From NCBI GenBank assembly GCA_964354345.1, contig CAYGZL010000044.1, positions 1 to 33,742 of the forward strand: 33,742 bases of DNA, read 5' to 3'. Numbering within the stretch: position 1 is the stretch's first letter; every line of letters starts with the position of its first letter. Origin of the DNA: CAYGZL01 sp964354345. Lineage in GTDB: Bacteria > Chloroflexota > Anaerolineae > Anaerolineales > UBA4823. This document shows positions 24,880 to 32,967 of this stretch, piece by piece. Made by a program: the position numbers and the translations under genes. The notes beneath the pieces are model-generated. The model saw only the letters and a list, made by a program, of their open reading frames with translations, made no database searches and was not told where the DNA came from.

Positions 24880-25505
24880 GGTGCGGTGGGTAGCGGTAAA
24901 GTGTCGTAATCTAACACGCCAACTTCAACCGTTTTTCCAGCTTCCACTGTCACGATGATTTCCTTTTTCTCACCTGGATAATAGAGGAAGTAGGCGTTAA
25001 TAACGGTATACAGTACCAGTTGATACTTGCCAGGGCTAATATTAGTAAAGATGAATTTCCCCTCAATGTCAGTTGTTGTGTTAGGTGATAATACCGGGCT
25101 AAGGGTTGCCCCACGATCCTGACCAGATGAGTCTTTGACAATCTCAGCCAGATAAAGAATGATATCCCCTACACCCTGCCCATTCAGGCGCAAAGCACCG
25201 GTAATATATCCCTTGGTGACGTCCGGGGTCACCGTTGGCGTGGGCGGTGTATCAGGAGTGGCAGGTGCCGGATAACCTTCGGGTGTGGGATATATTTCTG
25301 GAGCAGGATATCCAGGGGCAGGATATGGATATGCCGGCGCTGGATAGCCGCTGATTTGCCCGGTAGGAGCTGGATATGCTGTCACGCCTGCCTCGACGTC
25401 CGTTGTAATCGGTCGAGAAGAGGGAGTTGTTGGTGTTGGCGTTGTTGAGGCGCAAGCACTCACCACTAGAGCGAATAAAATAAAGATCAGCCAAAAACGT
25501 TTCAT
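24876..25505 (-). CDS. Lipoprotein with Tyr-Pro-Ala-Pro repeats and a carboxypeptidase-regulatory-like domain
   Basis: A 209-residue exported lipoprotein. The signal peptide ends in lipobox LVVSAC, with C18 the lipid-modified residue. A Thr/Pro/Ser-rich spacer leads to a low-complexity run of about five YPAP or YPTP units (residues 44-83), a flexible wall- or glycan-spanning stalk. The C-terminal part (about 97-209) has beta-sandwich features: KGYITGALRLNGQGVGDIIL, then TDIEGKFIFTNISPGKYQLV, typical of CarboxypepD_reg/SpaA-like folds. Its end overlaps the convergent glycosyltransferase by four bases. Structural surface role is inferred; no enzyme motif is seen. Confidence 0.85.
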   Translation of the reverse strand: MKRFWLIFILFALVVSACASTTPTPTTPSSRPITTDVEAGVTAYPAPTGQISGYPAPAYPYPAPGYPAPEIYPTPEGYPAPATPDTPPTPTVTPDVTKGYITGALRLNGQGVGDIILYLAEIVKDSSGQDRGATLSPVLSPNTTTDIEGKFIFTNISPGKYQLVLYTVINAYFLYYPGEKKEIIVTVEAGKTVEVGVLDYDTLPLPTAP

Positions 25506-25521
25506 AGTTATTCGGATAAGT

Positions 25522-25554
25522 ATCCCCGCCCCCCGACTAGCGGGGAGCGGGGAT
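25522..25554 (-). terminator. Strong GC-rich stem-loop between surface-protein genes
   Basis: Arms 25522-25535 and 25541-25554 form a 14-base-pair stem with one mismatch and a five-base ACTAG loop. It lies 67 bases after the stop of the secreted four-repeat protein and 17 bases before the lipoprotein ATG on the same strand. The stem has no T tract, so it may separate the two genes' expression by processing or partial termination. Confidence 0.6.
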
Positions 25555-25620
25555 TGATTCGGTTTATAGATTATTCCTGATGTCGTAAGTAGATTGGAAC
25601 AGCATCAGGTAATGGTTGCA

Positions 25621-26973
25621 CTACGGCATCGAGATGCCTTCATAAACCAGTAGTTGATCCTGGTAAGTGCTGGCGCCCAACTCGTTGACGACGGCCAAGA
25701 TCTTACCGCTGGAACTGGCTGTACAGGTCGCTGAACCAACGTATTTCGTACCGCCAAAGCCAGTGTATGGATCAGCCTGCAGCAAGGATTTCCCTTTACC
25801 GGGATCCAAGATTACCTGGTTGGTGTGCGTGGATCCGGCGAATGTGCAGTTGACGGTAGTTTGGTTGAGGCCAACGTTCATCAAGTTGATCGAGGTGGCG
25901 AAACCACCATTCGCATTCATGATCAAGGGTAAGATGACCGTGCTGGTAGCGGCGGCCGGATCAAAACCGTCATACGCGCCGCCATTCAAGGTGCCTTTGA
26001 ACTGGTTGGCCGTAGCGACCAGGAGCGCGCCAGCTGAGTTCGAAGTTACCTTACCGGAGCCAACAAACTTCTCATTGACGCAGGTAGTGGTAATCTTCGC
26101 CGGATCGGGGGTGCCTGTGAATACTACAAGAGCGTAGGTTGCCACACTATTAGCAGCGATAGTTTGGGTCTCGACGCAGTCGGTGCCAGCACCAGAGTTC
26201 TTGTAGCTGACAGTTACGATACTCGCCAGGCCACCTGTATTCTGGATGGTGATGCCTGTCTTATAGCCAGCGTTATTTTCGTTGACCAGTGGCATAACCG
26301 GATTGGTCGAGCCGGCGGTGGTGAAGCCATTGTAGGCCGACATGATCGTCGGGTTTTCAATAATCACAGTTGCGACGATGGGCTGGCCCCCGGTGCTGGT
26401 GACAAGAGCGCCAAATATTTTGGGGTGCGAAACCTCGAGCGCTTGATCAAAGGTCTTGGCCGCGCCGGGTTTAATAGTAGTCGGGTTGGTGGGCGGTACG
26501 GTGCCGTCACTGTATGCAACGGTAACAGTCGCATCCGCCGTGCCGGTGTTCTGAACATTGAACCAGGTGTTATAACCGCTGTTACCCTTCATCAGCAGAG
26601 GTATGTTCACCGTGGTGTTGCCAGCCGATTGGGCTACATAGGAAGCCGCGGCCTTGTAGTTGTCACCTTCGATGTTGCTGATTGAAGCAATCTGGCGGTC
26701 AGAAGAGATAACTACTGAACCGTTGAAGCCATCTGAGGCGCCGATTGGGTTATAAATAAACGGAGCCAGCGGGGGGATATTTTGCGTGACGGTTGTGTCG
26801 ATCGTGCCATCCTGCTTGTAATAGGTGATGGTGATCTGAGCGATCGCATCCTCAAGGTTCTGCAGGTTAATGCTGGACGAATAAGAGAATTGTCCAGCTT
26901 TGGCAACATGAGGTGCCAGACCCAGGAAAGCCAGGGCGATTGCGAGAACGAGTACGAAACGAAATGCTTTCAT
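25621..26973 (-). CDS. Secreted protein with four internal repeats
   Basis: A 450-residue exported protein with a signal peptide cleaved after AKA at about residue 26. Four related beta-rich units begin near residues 29, 123, 225 and 347, each with the pattern PL(I/V)-x-N-x-G(Y/F)-x-T then INLQN, FNVQN, ITIQN or INLMN and a following beta hairpin. Composition is rich in Thr, Ala, Asn and Gly, with few charged residues, as in surface-layer or sheath proteins. There is no transmembrane anchor, LPXTG or SLH motif. GGAGG precedes the ATG at 26973, and a good promoter lies upstream. Function is not established; a surface structural or adhesive role fits. Confidence 0.82.
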   Translation of the reverse strand: MKAFRFVLVLAIALAFLGLAPHVAKAGQFSYSSSINLQNLEDAIAQITITYYKQDGTIDTTVTQNIPPLAPFIYNPIGASDGFNGSVVISSDRQIASISNIEGDNYKAAASYVAQSAGNTTVNIPLLMKGNSGYNTWFNVQNTGTADATVTVAYSDGTVPPTNPTTIKPGAAKTFDQALEVSHPKIFGALVTSTGGQPIVATVIIENPTIMSAYNGFTTAGSTNPVMPLVNENNAGYKTGITIQNTGGLASIVTVSYKNSGAGTDCVETQTIAANSVATYALVVFTGTPDPAKITTTCVNEKFVGSGKVTSNSAGALLVATANQFKGTLNGGAYDGFDPAAATSTVILPLIMNANGGFATSINLMNVGLNQTTVNCTFAGSTHTNQVILDPGKGKSLLQADPYTGFGGTKYVGSATCTASSSGKILAVVNELGASTYQDQLLVYEGISMP

Positions 26974-27017
26974 AGTACCTCCGGAATAGGATTTAAAAAG
27001 GGTTATTTGATAATGTT

Positions 27018-27045
27018 ATTGTACTGATCACAGCCCGGTTGGCAA
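27018..27045 (-). promoter_or_regulatory. Promoter of the secreted four-repeat protein
   Basis: On the minus strand TTGCCA (27045-27040) is followed by a 16-base spacer and TACAAT (27023-27018). The predicted start is about 35-40 bases before the ATG, leaving room for the CGGAGG ribosome-binding site. This is the most complete -35/-10 pair in the window, in keeping with strong expression of a surface protein. Confidence 0.6.
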
Positions 27046-27132
27046 TACCTCCTAAGGGTTAATATCTTTACCGGGTGATCTTTATGAAGAGGTAGCGACG
27101 ACAGGTGTTGTTAATTGATTAACCCATTTGGA

Positions 27133-28050
27133 TTATTGGTTGTGTTCGGTTTGGGAAAGGGATTTGGCGGTACGAGCGTCCCAGCCAATCCAGATCAACG
27201 CCCATACGACTTCATACCCGATCAGCAAAACTCGTACCAGGATCGCAACCACAACAGCCACCGGGGATGGCATAATCTGGCTCAACAACAAACTCAGGCC
27301 GATCTCAGTTACTCCGAAATTACTTGGAGAAAAAAACAAGGCAGAGGACAAAACACCGATAATCGTCCAACTGCCAATAATATAACTTAAGTTGTTGAAC
27401 GGTAACACGGTGACGATATTGGCCAATGCAAATAAATTAATCCCGCCAAAAATCCAGATGGCTATATAAGTTGCTAACCAGCGCAAGATGTCACGGTAAC
27501 GAAAATCACTGGCTTGAACTTTTAACAGTCGAAAAATCCAGGCTATTGTTCTTGGTTGAAGTAAGATGAAACCGATGAGGAAGAAGATGACTAAGATCCA
27601 GGGGGTGATATGATATTGCACGATGATGGGAACGGCGAAAGCCAGGCTGACCAGCAGTCCCGATAAAATCATTACCGCCAACTCCATACCACTGACCAAC
27701 GAGGTCAGCTTAATGTCGATATTTTCTTCCCGATACAACTTTGCCCGGCTGGCAATATACCATACCGTGCCAGGCAGGCGTTTGGTCACATTGGCGAGGA
27801 AGTAATTGTGCAGGTGCCGCCGTATATCGACACTTTTACCCAGGGTGTTCATCATCCACGCCCATATCAAAGCCGAGGTATAGATGGTCAGGCTATAGAT
27901 GATGAATGAAACCAGCGCGGGTAGGAGGCGGAAGTGCCATTCGAGTTCAAATAAAACCTGTCGTTGCTGGTAAACCAACAGAGCTAAAACACCGATTGTG
28001 ATGACAACTGCGGTTAAAGTAAATAAGCGGTGATATTTTCCTGTTTTCAT
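27133..28050 (-). CDS. UPF0104 / LPG-synthase transmembrane-domain protein
   Basis: A 305-residue integral membrane protein with about eight hydrophobic segments and the family feature FLANVTKRLPGTVWYIASRAKL (residues about 82-103 as two shorter parts: NVTKRLPGTVWYIASRA). It belongs to the flippase-like PF03706 group found near glycosyltransferases, related to the membrane part of lysyl-phosphatidylglycerol synthase and AglD. The ATG at 28050 overlaps the methyltransferase stop as ATGA, so translation is coupled. The open frame to 28203 is within that neighbour and is rejected. A lipid or glycan transfer/flipping role is inferred. Confidence 0.82.
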   Translation of the reverse strand: MKTGKYHRLFTLTAVVITIGVLALLVYQQRQVLFELEWHFRLLPALVSFIIYSLTIYTSALIWAWMMNTLGKSVDIRRHLHNYFLANVTKRLPGTVWYIASRAKLYREENIDIKLTSLVSGMELAVMILSGLLVSLAFAVPIIVQYHITPWILVIFFLIGFILLQPRTIAWIFRLLKVQASDFRYRDILRWLATYIAIWIFGGINLFALANIVTVLPFNNLSYIIGSWTIIGVLSSALFFSPSNFGVTEIGLSLLLSQIMPSPVAVVVAILVRVLLIGYEVVWALIWIGWDARTAKSLSQTEHNQ

Positions 28051-28970
28051 CCGGCCTGCGCTACCACAATCAGAGCCGAACCGTGCTTCCCCAGGTTGCT
28101 CAGGGTGAAGATCGGTGCGGTAATCAGTCGGGTAATCGGATTGCCAAGAATCCGATCCATGGCTTTCCGCCAGGTGGCTGATCTCTGCCGCGCGGTAAAC
28201 CAAAAGCGAACACTGAGTATAAAAAATGAATAACTGCCGATCCGGCAGTGCATATCAAGAATCTCGAATCCCTGACTCTCCAGTGAACGGCGGATTGTCA
28301 GTGGTGTAAAAATATATAAATGTCGTGGGGCGTCCACGCCAGCCCAGTTCGAGCCAAATATACGCATCCCCCAACTATTGCCATTGGGAACTCTTAATAC
28401 CAGTAAGCCGTTAGGTTTCAAAATGCGTTTGATTTCTGCCAGGCTGGCAACAGGATCCTGTAAATGCTCAAGAACATCCCACAGGGTTACCACATCAAAA
28501 GTATGTTCGGGGAAAGTCGCTGCTTCAAGGGTACTGTTGGTTACTTTCAGGCCGATCTTTCGGGCAAGATTGGCAGCATAGGCGCTAATATCAACCCCTT
28601 CTACCTGCCAACCTGGATGGCGCTGCATCCCAAGTAAGAAACTACCGCTGGCGCAGCCGACATCCAGCAGATGACCTGTGTGTTTGTACCGTAGAACCGC
28701 TTTGCAGCGTTTTTCGATACCATATTGTCGAACAAGCGCATTCAACCAACCCGTCTTTGGCTGAAGCGCCGCCTCATAGGAGTCATACTCATCTGGATAG
28801 GCTCTGGTTAACTCAGCAAGAGTTGGCTGCGGATTCAGGAAAATTAAACCGCATCGGGTACAACATACGTACCGATATTGTCCATCTAGTCTATTTAGCT
28901 GTAAATCCGCTACCGTGAACAGAAGGGTTGCCTCTGAATTTTGACAGAGGTTACACAGCGTGGTTTCCAT
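28047..28970 (-). CDS. SAM-dependent methyltransferase with N-terminal zinc-binding motif
   Basis: A 307-residue methyltransferase. The N-terminus has two cysteine pairs, CNLC (6-9) and CCTRCG (near 36-41), forming a probable zinc site as in sugar C-methyltransferase-like proteins. Motif I is LLDVGCASGSFLLG (near 103-116), followed by VEGVDIS, VVTLWDVLEHL and LKPNGLLVLRVPN. A C-terminal amphipathic or hydrophobic part follows. The ATG at 28970 overlaps the end of the GT2 gene by 20 bases, and the stop overlaps the next start (ATGA), so GT2, methyltransferase and the UPF0104 gene form one tight operon. Substrate is probably a sugar or polyprenyl-linked intermediate. Confidence 0.87.
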   Translation of the reverse strand: METTLCNLCQNSEATLLFTVADLQLNRLDGQYRYVCCTRCGLIFLNPQPTLAELTRAYPDEYDSYEAALQPKTGWLNALVRQYGIEKRCKAVLRYKHTGHLLDVGCASGSFLLGMQRHPGWQVEGVDISAYAANLARKIGLKVTNSTLEAATFPEHTFDVVTLWDVLEHLQDPVASLAEIKRILKPNGLLVLRVPNGNSWGMRIFGSNWAGVDAPRHLYIFTPLTIRRSLESQGFEILDMHCRIGSYSFFILSVRFWFTARQRSATWRKAMDRILGNPITRLITAPIFTLSNLGKHGSALIVVAQAG

Positions 28971-29880
28971 TAGTTGATTTGGTATCTTGTGAGTATATTG
29001 GACCGCCCCACCCATCCATCCATCCCCGCACCAGGGAGCGCTGGATATCCCGCTGACCTCTCAGCAGGTTTTTTAGAATATGGATTATTAAGCGACCTGA
29101 TGAGAATAAAAACATACCAGCTTGTTGAACACCTCTAGAATAGCGCCGGAAGAAAATTATTTGATTGCGTGTGCGCAAGTAGCTGGCCCGTGCGGCAATT
29201 TTATTCATCGTGAGTGATACTTTGTGCCACATTTTCGCTTTTGGCACACACGCCATTCGGTAACCCACCTTACGAGCACGCATGCAGAAATCAATTTCCT
29301 CATAATAGATTTCAAAAAACGGATCTAATAAGCCGATCTTTAAAAATACTTCCCGCCGGACGACCATCGCACACCCTGTTACGAAATCTACAGGAATTAC
29401 TTCGGGTAAGTCGGCAGGTAGGATCTTCCGCTGGTTACTTTTCGTGGTGAGCAAGGTTCCGGGAATTAACTGATCACCCATATTCCAAACCAGGTTCGGA
29501 TATTTATAATATAAAATCAAAGGGGCCAAGATCGCATACGGGCTATCAGCTTGCATATATCCTTGCAGAGCTTCAAAAAAACCCGCGTCAAGGATCGTAT
29601 CATTATTAAGCAGCATGATCCATTGCACTCCCTGATCGAGTGCTTTCCGAATCCCTTGGTTGCAGGCTCTGACAAAACCTAGATTGGTGGAGTTTTCAAT
29701 GATTGGTAGATTTTGACCAAATCTTTCGCGGAAAGTGGGTAGTGAATCGTCAACCGAACCATTATCTATCAGGGTGATCTGTTCGAGAGTTATCCCCGCT
29801 TTTAGCAGCGATTCTATGCATTCTAATGTATCTTGTTTTGAATTCCAATTAATCAATATGATACACAGGCCTGAAAGCAT
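28951..29880 (-). CDS. Family 2 glycosyltransferase (rhamnosyltransferase-like)
   Basis: A 309-residue GT-A glycosyltransferase. Motifs include IILINWNSKQDTLECIESLL at the N-terminus, LIDNGSVDDS, the ENSTNLGFVRACNQG nucleotide-sugar segment, the metal-binding MLLNNDT, and FVTGCAMVVRREVF with DPFFEIYYEEIDFCMRARK, the usual acceptor-side acidic motif of GT2 rhamnosyltransferase-like proteins. A basic C-terminus has no clear membrane span. The ATG at 29880 lies six bases after a TATAAT on the minus strand, so its message is probably leaderless. It is the first gene of a three-gene operon and divergent from a GT4 gene. Confidence 0.92.
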   Translation of the reverse strand: MLSGLCIILINWNSKQDTLECIESLLKAGITLEQITLIDNGSVDDSLPTFRERFGQNLPIIENSTNLGFVRACNQGIRKALDQGVQWIMLLNNDTILDAGFFEALQGYMQADSPYAILAPLILYYKYPNLVWNMGDQLIPGTLLTTKSNQRKILPADLPEVIPVDFVTGCAMVVRREVFLKIGLLDPFFEIYYEEIDFCMRARKVGYRMACVPKAKMWHKVSLTMNKIAARASYLRTRNQIIFFRRYSRGVQQAGMFLFSSGRLIIHILKNLLRGQRDIQRSLVRGWMDGWGGPIYSQDTKSTNGNHAV

Positions 29881-29909
29881 TGTGTAATTATATCAGTTAT
29901 AATCACCCT
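29881..29909. promoter_or_regulatory. Divergent pair of leaderless-type promoters in 29 bases
   Basis: Minus-strand TATAAT (29892-29887) is followed by six bases and the GT2 ATG at 29880. Plus-strand TATAAT (29898-29903) is followed by six bases and the GT4 ATG at 29910. The two boxes are five bases apart, so polymerase could bind only one side at a time, and each -35 region must lie within the spacer or the opposite gene. Confidence 0.75.
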
Positions 29910-30983
29910 ATGCATGTCTTATTCCTGGCGGGTAGAGAATTGGAATATTCTCGCAATGATGTGATGCTGCGCGCGTTGCGCCGGTTTGCCCAGGTTAGGG
30001 TGATTGGTTTTAACCAACGCCCGAAATCATTAATCACGGGTAGTTTAATATTAATGTTGCGTAGTCTGCCACTATTGGTATTAGGCCGTTATGACCTGGT
30101 TTTTGTTGGTTTTTTTGGCCATATATTAATGCTGCCGGTTGGGGTGATCGCCCGAAAGCCGATCCTTTTTGATGCCTTTGTTTCAACCCTCGATACACTT
30201 AGCGGTGACCGGAAAACTTTTAGCCCCCAATCGGTAGGTGGGAAGACGGCGTATTGGTTGGATCGGAAGGCTTGCCAGTTAGCTGATCATGTGTTGTTGG
30301 ACACACCCCATCATACACAGTACTTCAACCATGCTTTTCAAGTGCCTATTGAAAAGTTATCAGCTCTGCCAGTCGGATGCAATGAAGACTTATTTCACCC
30401 GCAATCCGGTTTTATGCGCTCACCTGACCCGGTGACTCGTGTGCTGTACTACAGCTCATATATGCCGTTGCATGGTGTGGAGAACGTCATCTGGGCAGCT
30501 GGGCAACTTCAAAGTGAGCCTATCCGTTTTCGTTTAATCGGCGATGGGCCTACGTATCCGCAGGTCCACCGGCTGGCCGAAGAGCTGCGCTTAGAAAATA
30601 TTGAATTCCATCCTTCGATCCCGTTGGCACAGCTGCCGGGTGAGATCGCAATGGCTGATATCAACCTGGGTGGGCATTTCGGATTAAGTGAAAAAGCAGG
30701 GCGAGTAGTGCCTGGTAAAGTTTATCAGGTTTTGGCCATGAGCCGACCTTTGATTGCCACCACTACCCCGGCTAATCGGGACTTGCTACGCCATGCTCAA
30801 TCTGCTTATCTTTGCCCACCAGGCGACCCGCAAGCCCTGGCTCGGGCAATCCTGACCTTGCACGGAGATCCGACTCTCCGAAACCAACTGGCGCAAGGTG
30901 GCTATGCTCTCTACCAGGCCGAATGCAGTGAGGCTGTGATCACAGAACGTCTGCGGTCTCTGGTTGATCGCCTCGTTAATTAG
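29910..30983 (+). CDS. GT-B glycosyltransferase (GT4-like)
   Basis: A 357-residue GT-B fold glycosyltransferase. The N-terminal domain starts MHVLFLAGRELEYSRND; the C-terminal nucleotide-sugar domain has VLYYSSYMPLHGVENVIWAA, IRFRLIGDGP and the late segment GRVVPGKVYQVLAMSRPLIA, with the conserved PGK and acidic residues for the donor diphosphate partly changed from the usual E-x7-E. The ATG at 29910 is taken because a TATAAT sits six bases upstream; the frame is open ten codons earlier inside the divergent spacer. It is followed 17 bases later by a second glycosyltransferase. Acceptor unknown; exopolysaccharide assembly is inferred from context. Confidence 0.87.
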   Translation: MHVLFLAGRELEYSRNDVMLRALRRFAQVRVIGFNQRPKSLITGSLILMLRSLPLLVLGRYDLVFVGFFGHILMLPVGVIARKPILFDAFVSTLDTLSGDRKTFSPQSVGGKTAYWLDRKACQLADHVLLDTPHHTQYFNHAFQVPIEKLSALPVGCNEDLFHPQSGFMRSPDPVTRVLYYSSYMPLHGVENVIWAAGQLQSEPIRFRLIGDGPTYPQVHRLAEELRLENIEFHPSIPLAQLPGEIAMADINLGGHFGLSEKAGRVVPGKVYQVLAMSRPLIATTTPANRDLLRHAQSAYLCPPGDPQALARAILTLHGDPTLRNQLAQGGYALYQAECSEAVITERLRSLVDRLVN

Positions 30984-31000
30984 TTAATAAAGCACCTCCG

Positions 31001-32149
31001 ATGAAGATTGCGCTCATCACCATTGGATTTAGTCCTTATCGCACCTCAGGCCTGGATGTTAGCGCTGAGCGGTTGGTGATGGGTTTGTTGGCTGCGGGTC
31101 ATGAGGTTGATGTCTTGGCAGGACGTCGTGAACACCAGCCAGAAACCTTTTCGAATTCGCACTTAAGCATCCAGAGGATCCAGCTTGATCGTACAGATTG
31201 GCTAGGTTTTGGGTGGCGAGCAGCGCATATTCTTGGGTCGGCTCCTGCTTACGATATTATCCACTTCGCAGATGTTGATTTTTCCTGGGCTTTTCGTGGA
31301 GAATATATTGCTTCGGTCCACCATTCATTTAACCAACGCATCCTTAGCCTGGGAAAATTTCAATGGCGACAGACCTCGTCTTGGTTGATGCGAGGCCTGT
31401 ATTATCGGTTGGCGCAAAAATTCTTGGAGACTCCTGCGATTCAACGTGCTCGAGGCATTATCGCATGCACGACTTCAGCTGCAACTGAATATATCAATTC
31501 TTACCCGGTCAGCCATGATCGACTTGCGATCGCCCATCACGGTGTGGATACGGATCATTTTGTACCGGTTGCTGATACGAGGATCTTGCGAAACCGTCTG
31601 GGTATTACTGAAAACGATCCTGTAATTTTATTCGTGGGATTTATCACACCTCGGAAAGGTCTTGAATATCTGGCTCAAGCTTTACCCCTGATGAAACCCA
31701 CTCCCCGACTGGTGTTGGTCGGACAATGGCGAAATAAGGCTTACCGCCAACAAGTCATGGAGCAATTGGGTTCTTTTCGTCAATGGGTTGTGGAGGTGGG
31801 TGTAGCACCTGATGACCAGATGCCAGCATATTATTCGATGGCAGATGTATATGTTTCACCCTCTCTGATTGAGGGATTTGGGATCCCAGCCGCAGAGGCT
31901 TTGGCTTGCCAGACGTCAGTCGTTGCCACCGATACCGGTTCGGTTGCCGAGGTCGTTGGTCCGGGTGGTATTCTTGTTCAGCCTCGAGATGTCTTTGGGC
32001 TGGCGAATGCCGTCTCGTATTTATTGAATAATCCCGATGAAAGGCACAAACTGGGTTGCCTGGGACGTGAACATGTTGTTGAAAATTATAGCTTGCCCAG
32101 GGTTTTACGAGAGATGGTAGATGCATATCAACGCTTCAGGAGAAAATAA
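31001..32149 (+). CDS. Family 4 glycosyltransferase
   Basis: A 382-residue retaining GT4 enzyme. It starts MKIALITIGFSPYRTSGLDV with the usual flexible loop. The C-terminal domain carries ILFVGFITPRKGLEYLAQAL, the YYSMADVYVSPSLIEGFGIP donor site with the E-F-G motif, and AEALACQTSVVATDTGSVAE. There is no signal peptide; it acts at the cytoplasmic face. No strong ribosome-binding site precedes the ATG. Its stop overlaps the next ATG (TAATG), so translation of the methyltransferase is coupled. It belongs to the same transcript as the preceding glycosyltransferase. Confidence 0.93.
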   Translation: MKIALITIGFSPYRTSGLDVSAERLVMGLLAAGHEVDVLAGRREHQPETFSNSHLSIQRIQLDRTDWLGFGWRAAHILGSAPAYDIIHFADVDFSWAFRGEYIASVHHSFNQRILSLGKFQWRQTSSWLMRGLYYRLAQKFLETPAIQRARGIIACTTSAATEYINSYPVSHDRLAIAHHGVDTDHFVPVADTRILRNRLGITENDPVILFVGFITPRKGLEYLAQALPLMKPTPRLVLVGQWRNKAYRQQVMEQLGSFRQWVVEVGVAPDDQMPAYYSMADVYVSPSLIEGFGIPAAEALACQTSVVATDTGSVAEVVGPGGILVQPRDVFGLANAVSYLLNNPDERHKLGCLGREHVVENYSLPRVLREMVDAYQRFRRK

Positions 32150-32967
32150 TGGAGCACCATCCTGTTTATGGAGTATCCGCTCCAGAAAGAGGTTGGGTTC
32201 CTGCCCCACGCTATCTTTTACGGCGTGACCGAATACTTAGATTCCTACGACCATTAACTAAAGGTCGAGTGCTTGAGATCGGGTGCGGCGCAGGCGCTTT
32301 GTTGAATGATCTGATTTCACTTGGTTTCAATTGTACGGCATTAGAGCCGTCTGCCGATGCGCGGGATGTGGCTCATTATCTTACAGACAGTTATGGGGGA
32401 GAGGTTCAAATCTTGGAGGAGGCAGATTCAAGCTGGAACGCTTCATTTGATTATGTAATGGCTTTCGAAGTATTGGAACATATCGAAAATGAGCGTGCCA
32501 TCCTGGAACAATGGCTGACCTGGCTCAAACCTGGAGGTTATCTCCTCTTATCTGTGCCTGCTCATCAGAAGTGGTGGAACGCGACAGATACATGGGCGGG
32601 TCACTACCGCCGATATGAGCGTGACCAACTGATCAGGTTGCTACAGCAGGTTGGCTTGACCGATATTCGGATTGAATGTTATGGGGTGCCCCTATCGAAC
32701 ATCCTTGAACCTGTACGGGCACATTATCATGCCAGGCAATTAGCAGCCGATGAGTTACCCGGTGGTGAAGAAGAGAGGAAAGCATTAAGATCGAAACGGA
32801 GTGGGGTTGAACGTCCACTGGAGGTGAAGTCTTATCATTGGCTAACGGGATGGCCAGGCAAATGGATCATGCAGGCAGCCTTTGGGTTGCAAAAGTTGTT
32901 TATAAATTCAAATTGGGGGACCGGTTACCTGGCGCTGGCCCGGCGAAATATCCAAACCCGATCTTGA
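32149..32967 (+). CDS. Class I SAM-dependent methyltransferase
   Basis: A 272-residue methyltransferase. Motif I is VLEIGCGAGALLNDL (about residues 41-55), followed by CTALEPSADA, the FDYVMAFEVLEHIENERAIL segment and LKPGGYLLLSVPAH. The later HYRRYERDQLIRLLQQVGL is seen in many glycan-locus methyltransferases. AGGAG is six bases before the ATG, which overlaps the previous stop. The last 43 bases overlap the convergent membrane-protein gene. Target is probably a sugar hydroxyl or lipid-linked saccharide, inferred from the flanking glycosyltransferases. Confidence 0.9.
   Translation: MEHHPVYGVSAPERGWVPAPRYLLRRDRILRFLRPLTKGRVLEIGCGAGALLNDLISLGFNCTALEPSADARDVAHYLTDSYGGEVQILEEADSSWNASFDYVMAFEVLEHIENERAILEQWLTWLKPGGYLLLSVPAHQKWWNATDTWAGHYRRYERDQLIRLLQQVGLTDIRIECYGVPLSNILEPVRAHYHARQLAADELPGGEEERKALRSKRSGVERPLEVKSYHWLTGWPGKWIMQAAFGLQKLFINSNWGTGYLALARRNIQTRS

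Noticed and set aside
25300..25400. Repeated GGATA-like units as a CRISPR or DNA repeat array
   Set aside because: They are the codons of the YPAP repeats within the lipoprotein gene, with no spacer structure.
26164..26685. A 173-codon plus-strand open frame inside the secreted-protein gene
   Set aside because: It is antisense to a gene with signal peptide, RBS and internal repeats, and its own sequence shows no motif or start signal.
27110..27123. Near-perfect palindrome GTTAAT-TG-ATTAAC as an operator
   Set aside because: It lies ten bases after the end of a coding region and far from the next promoter, and AT-rich short palindromes occur by chance.
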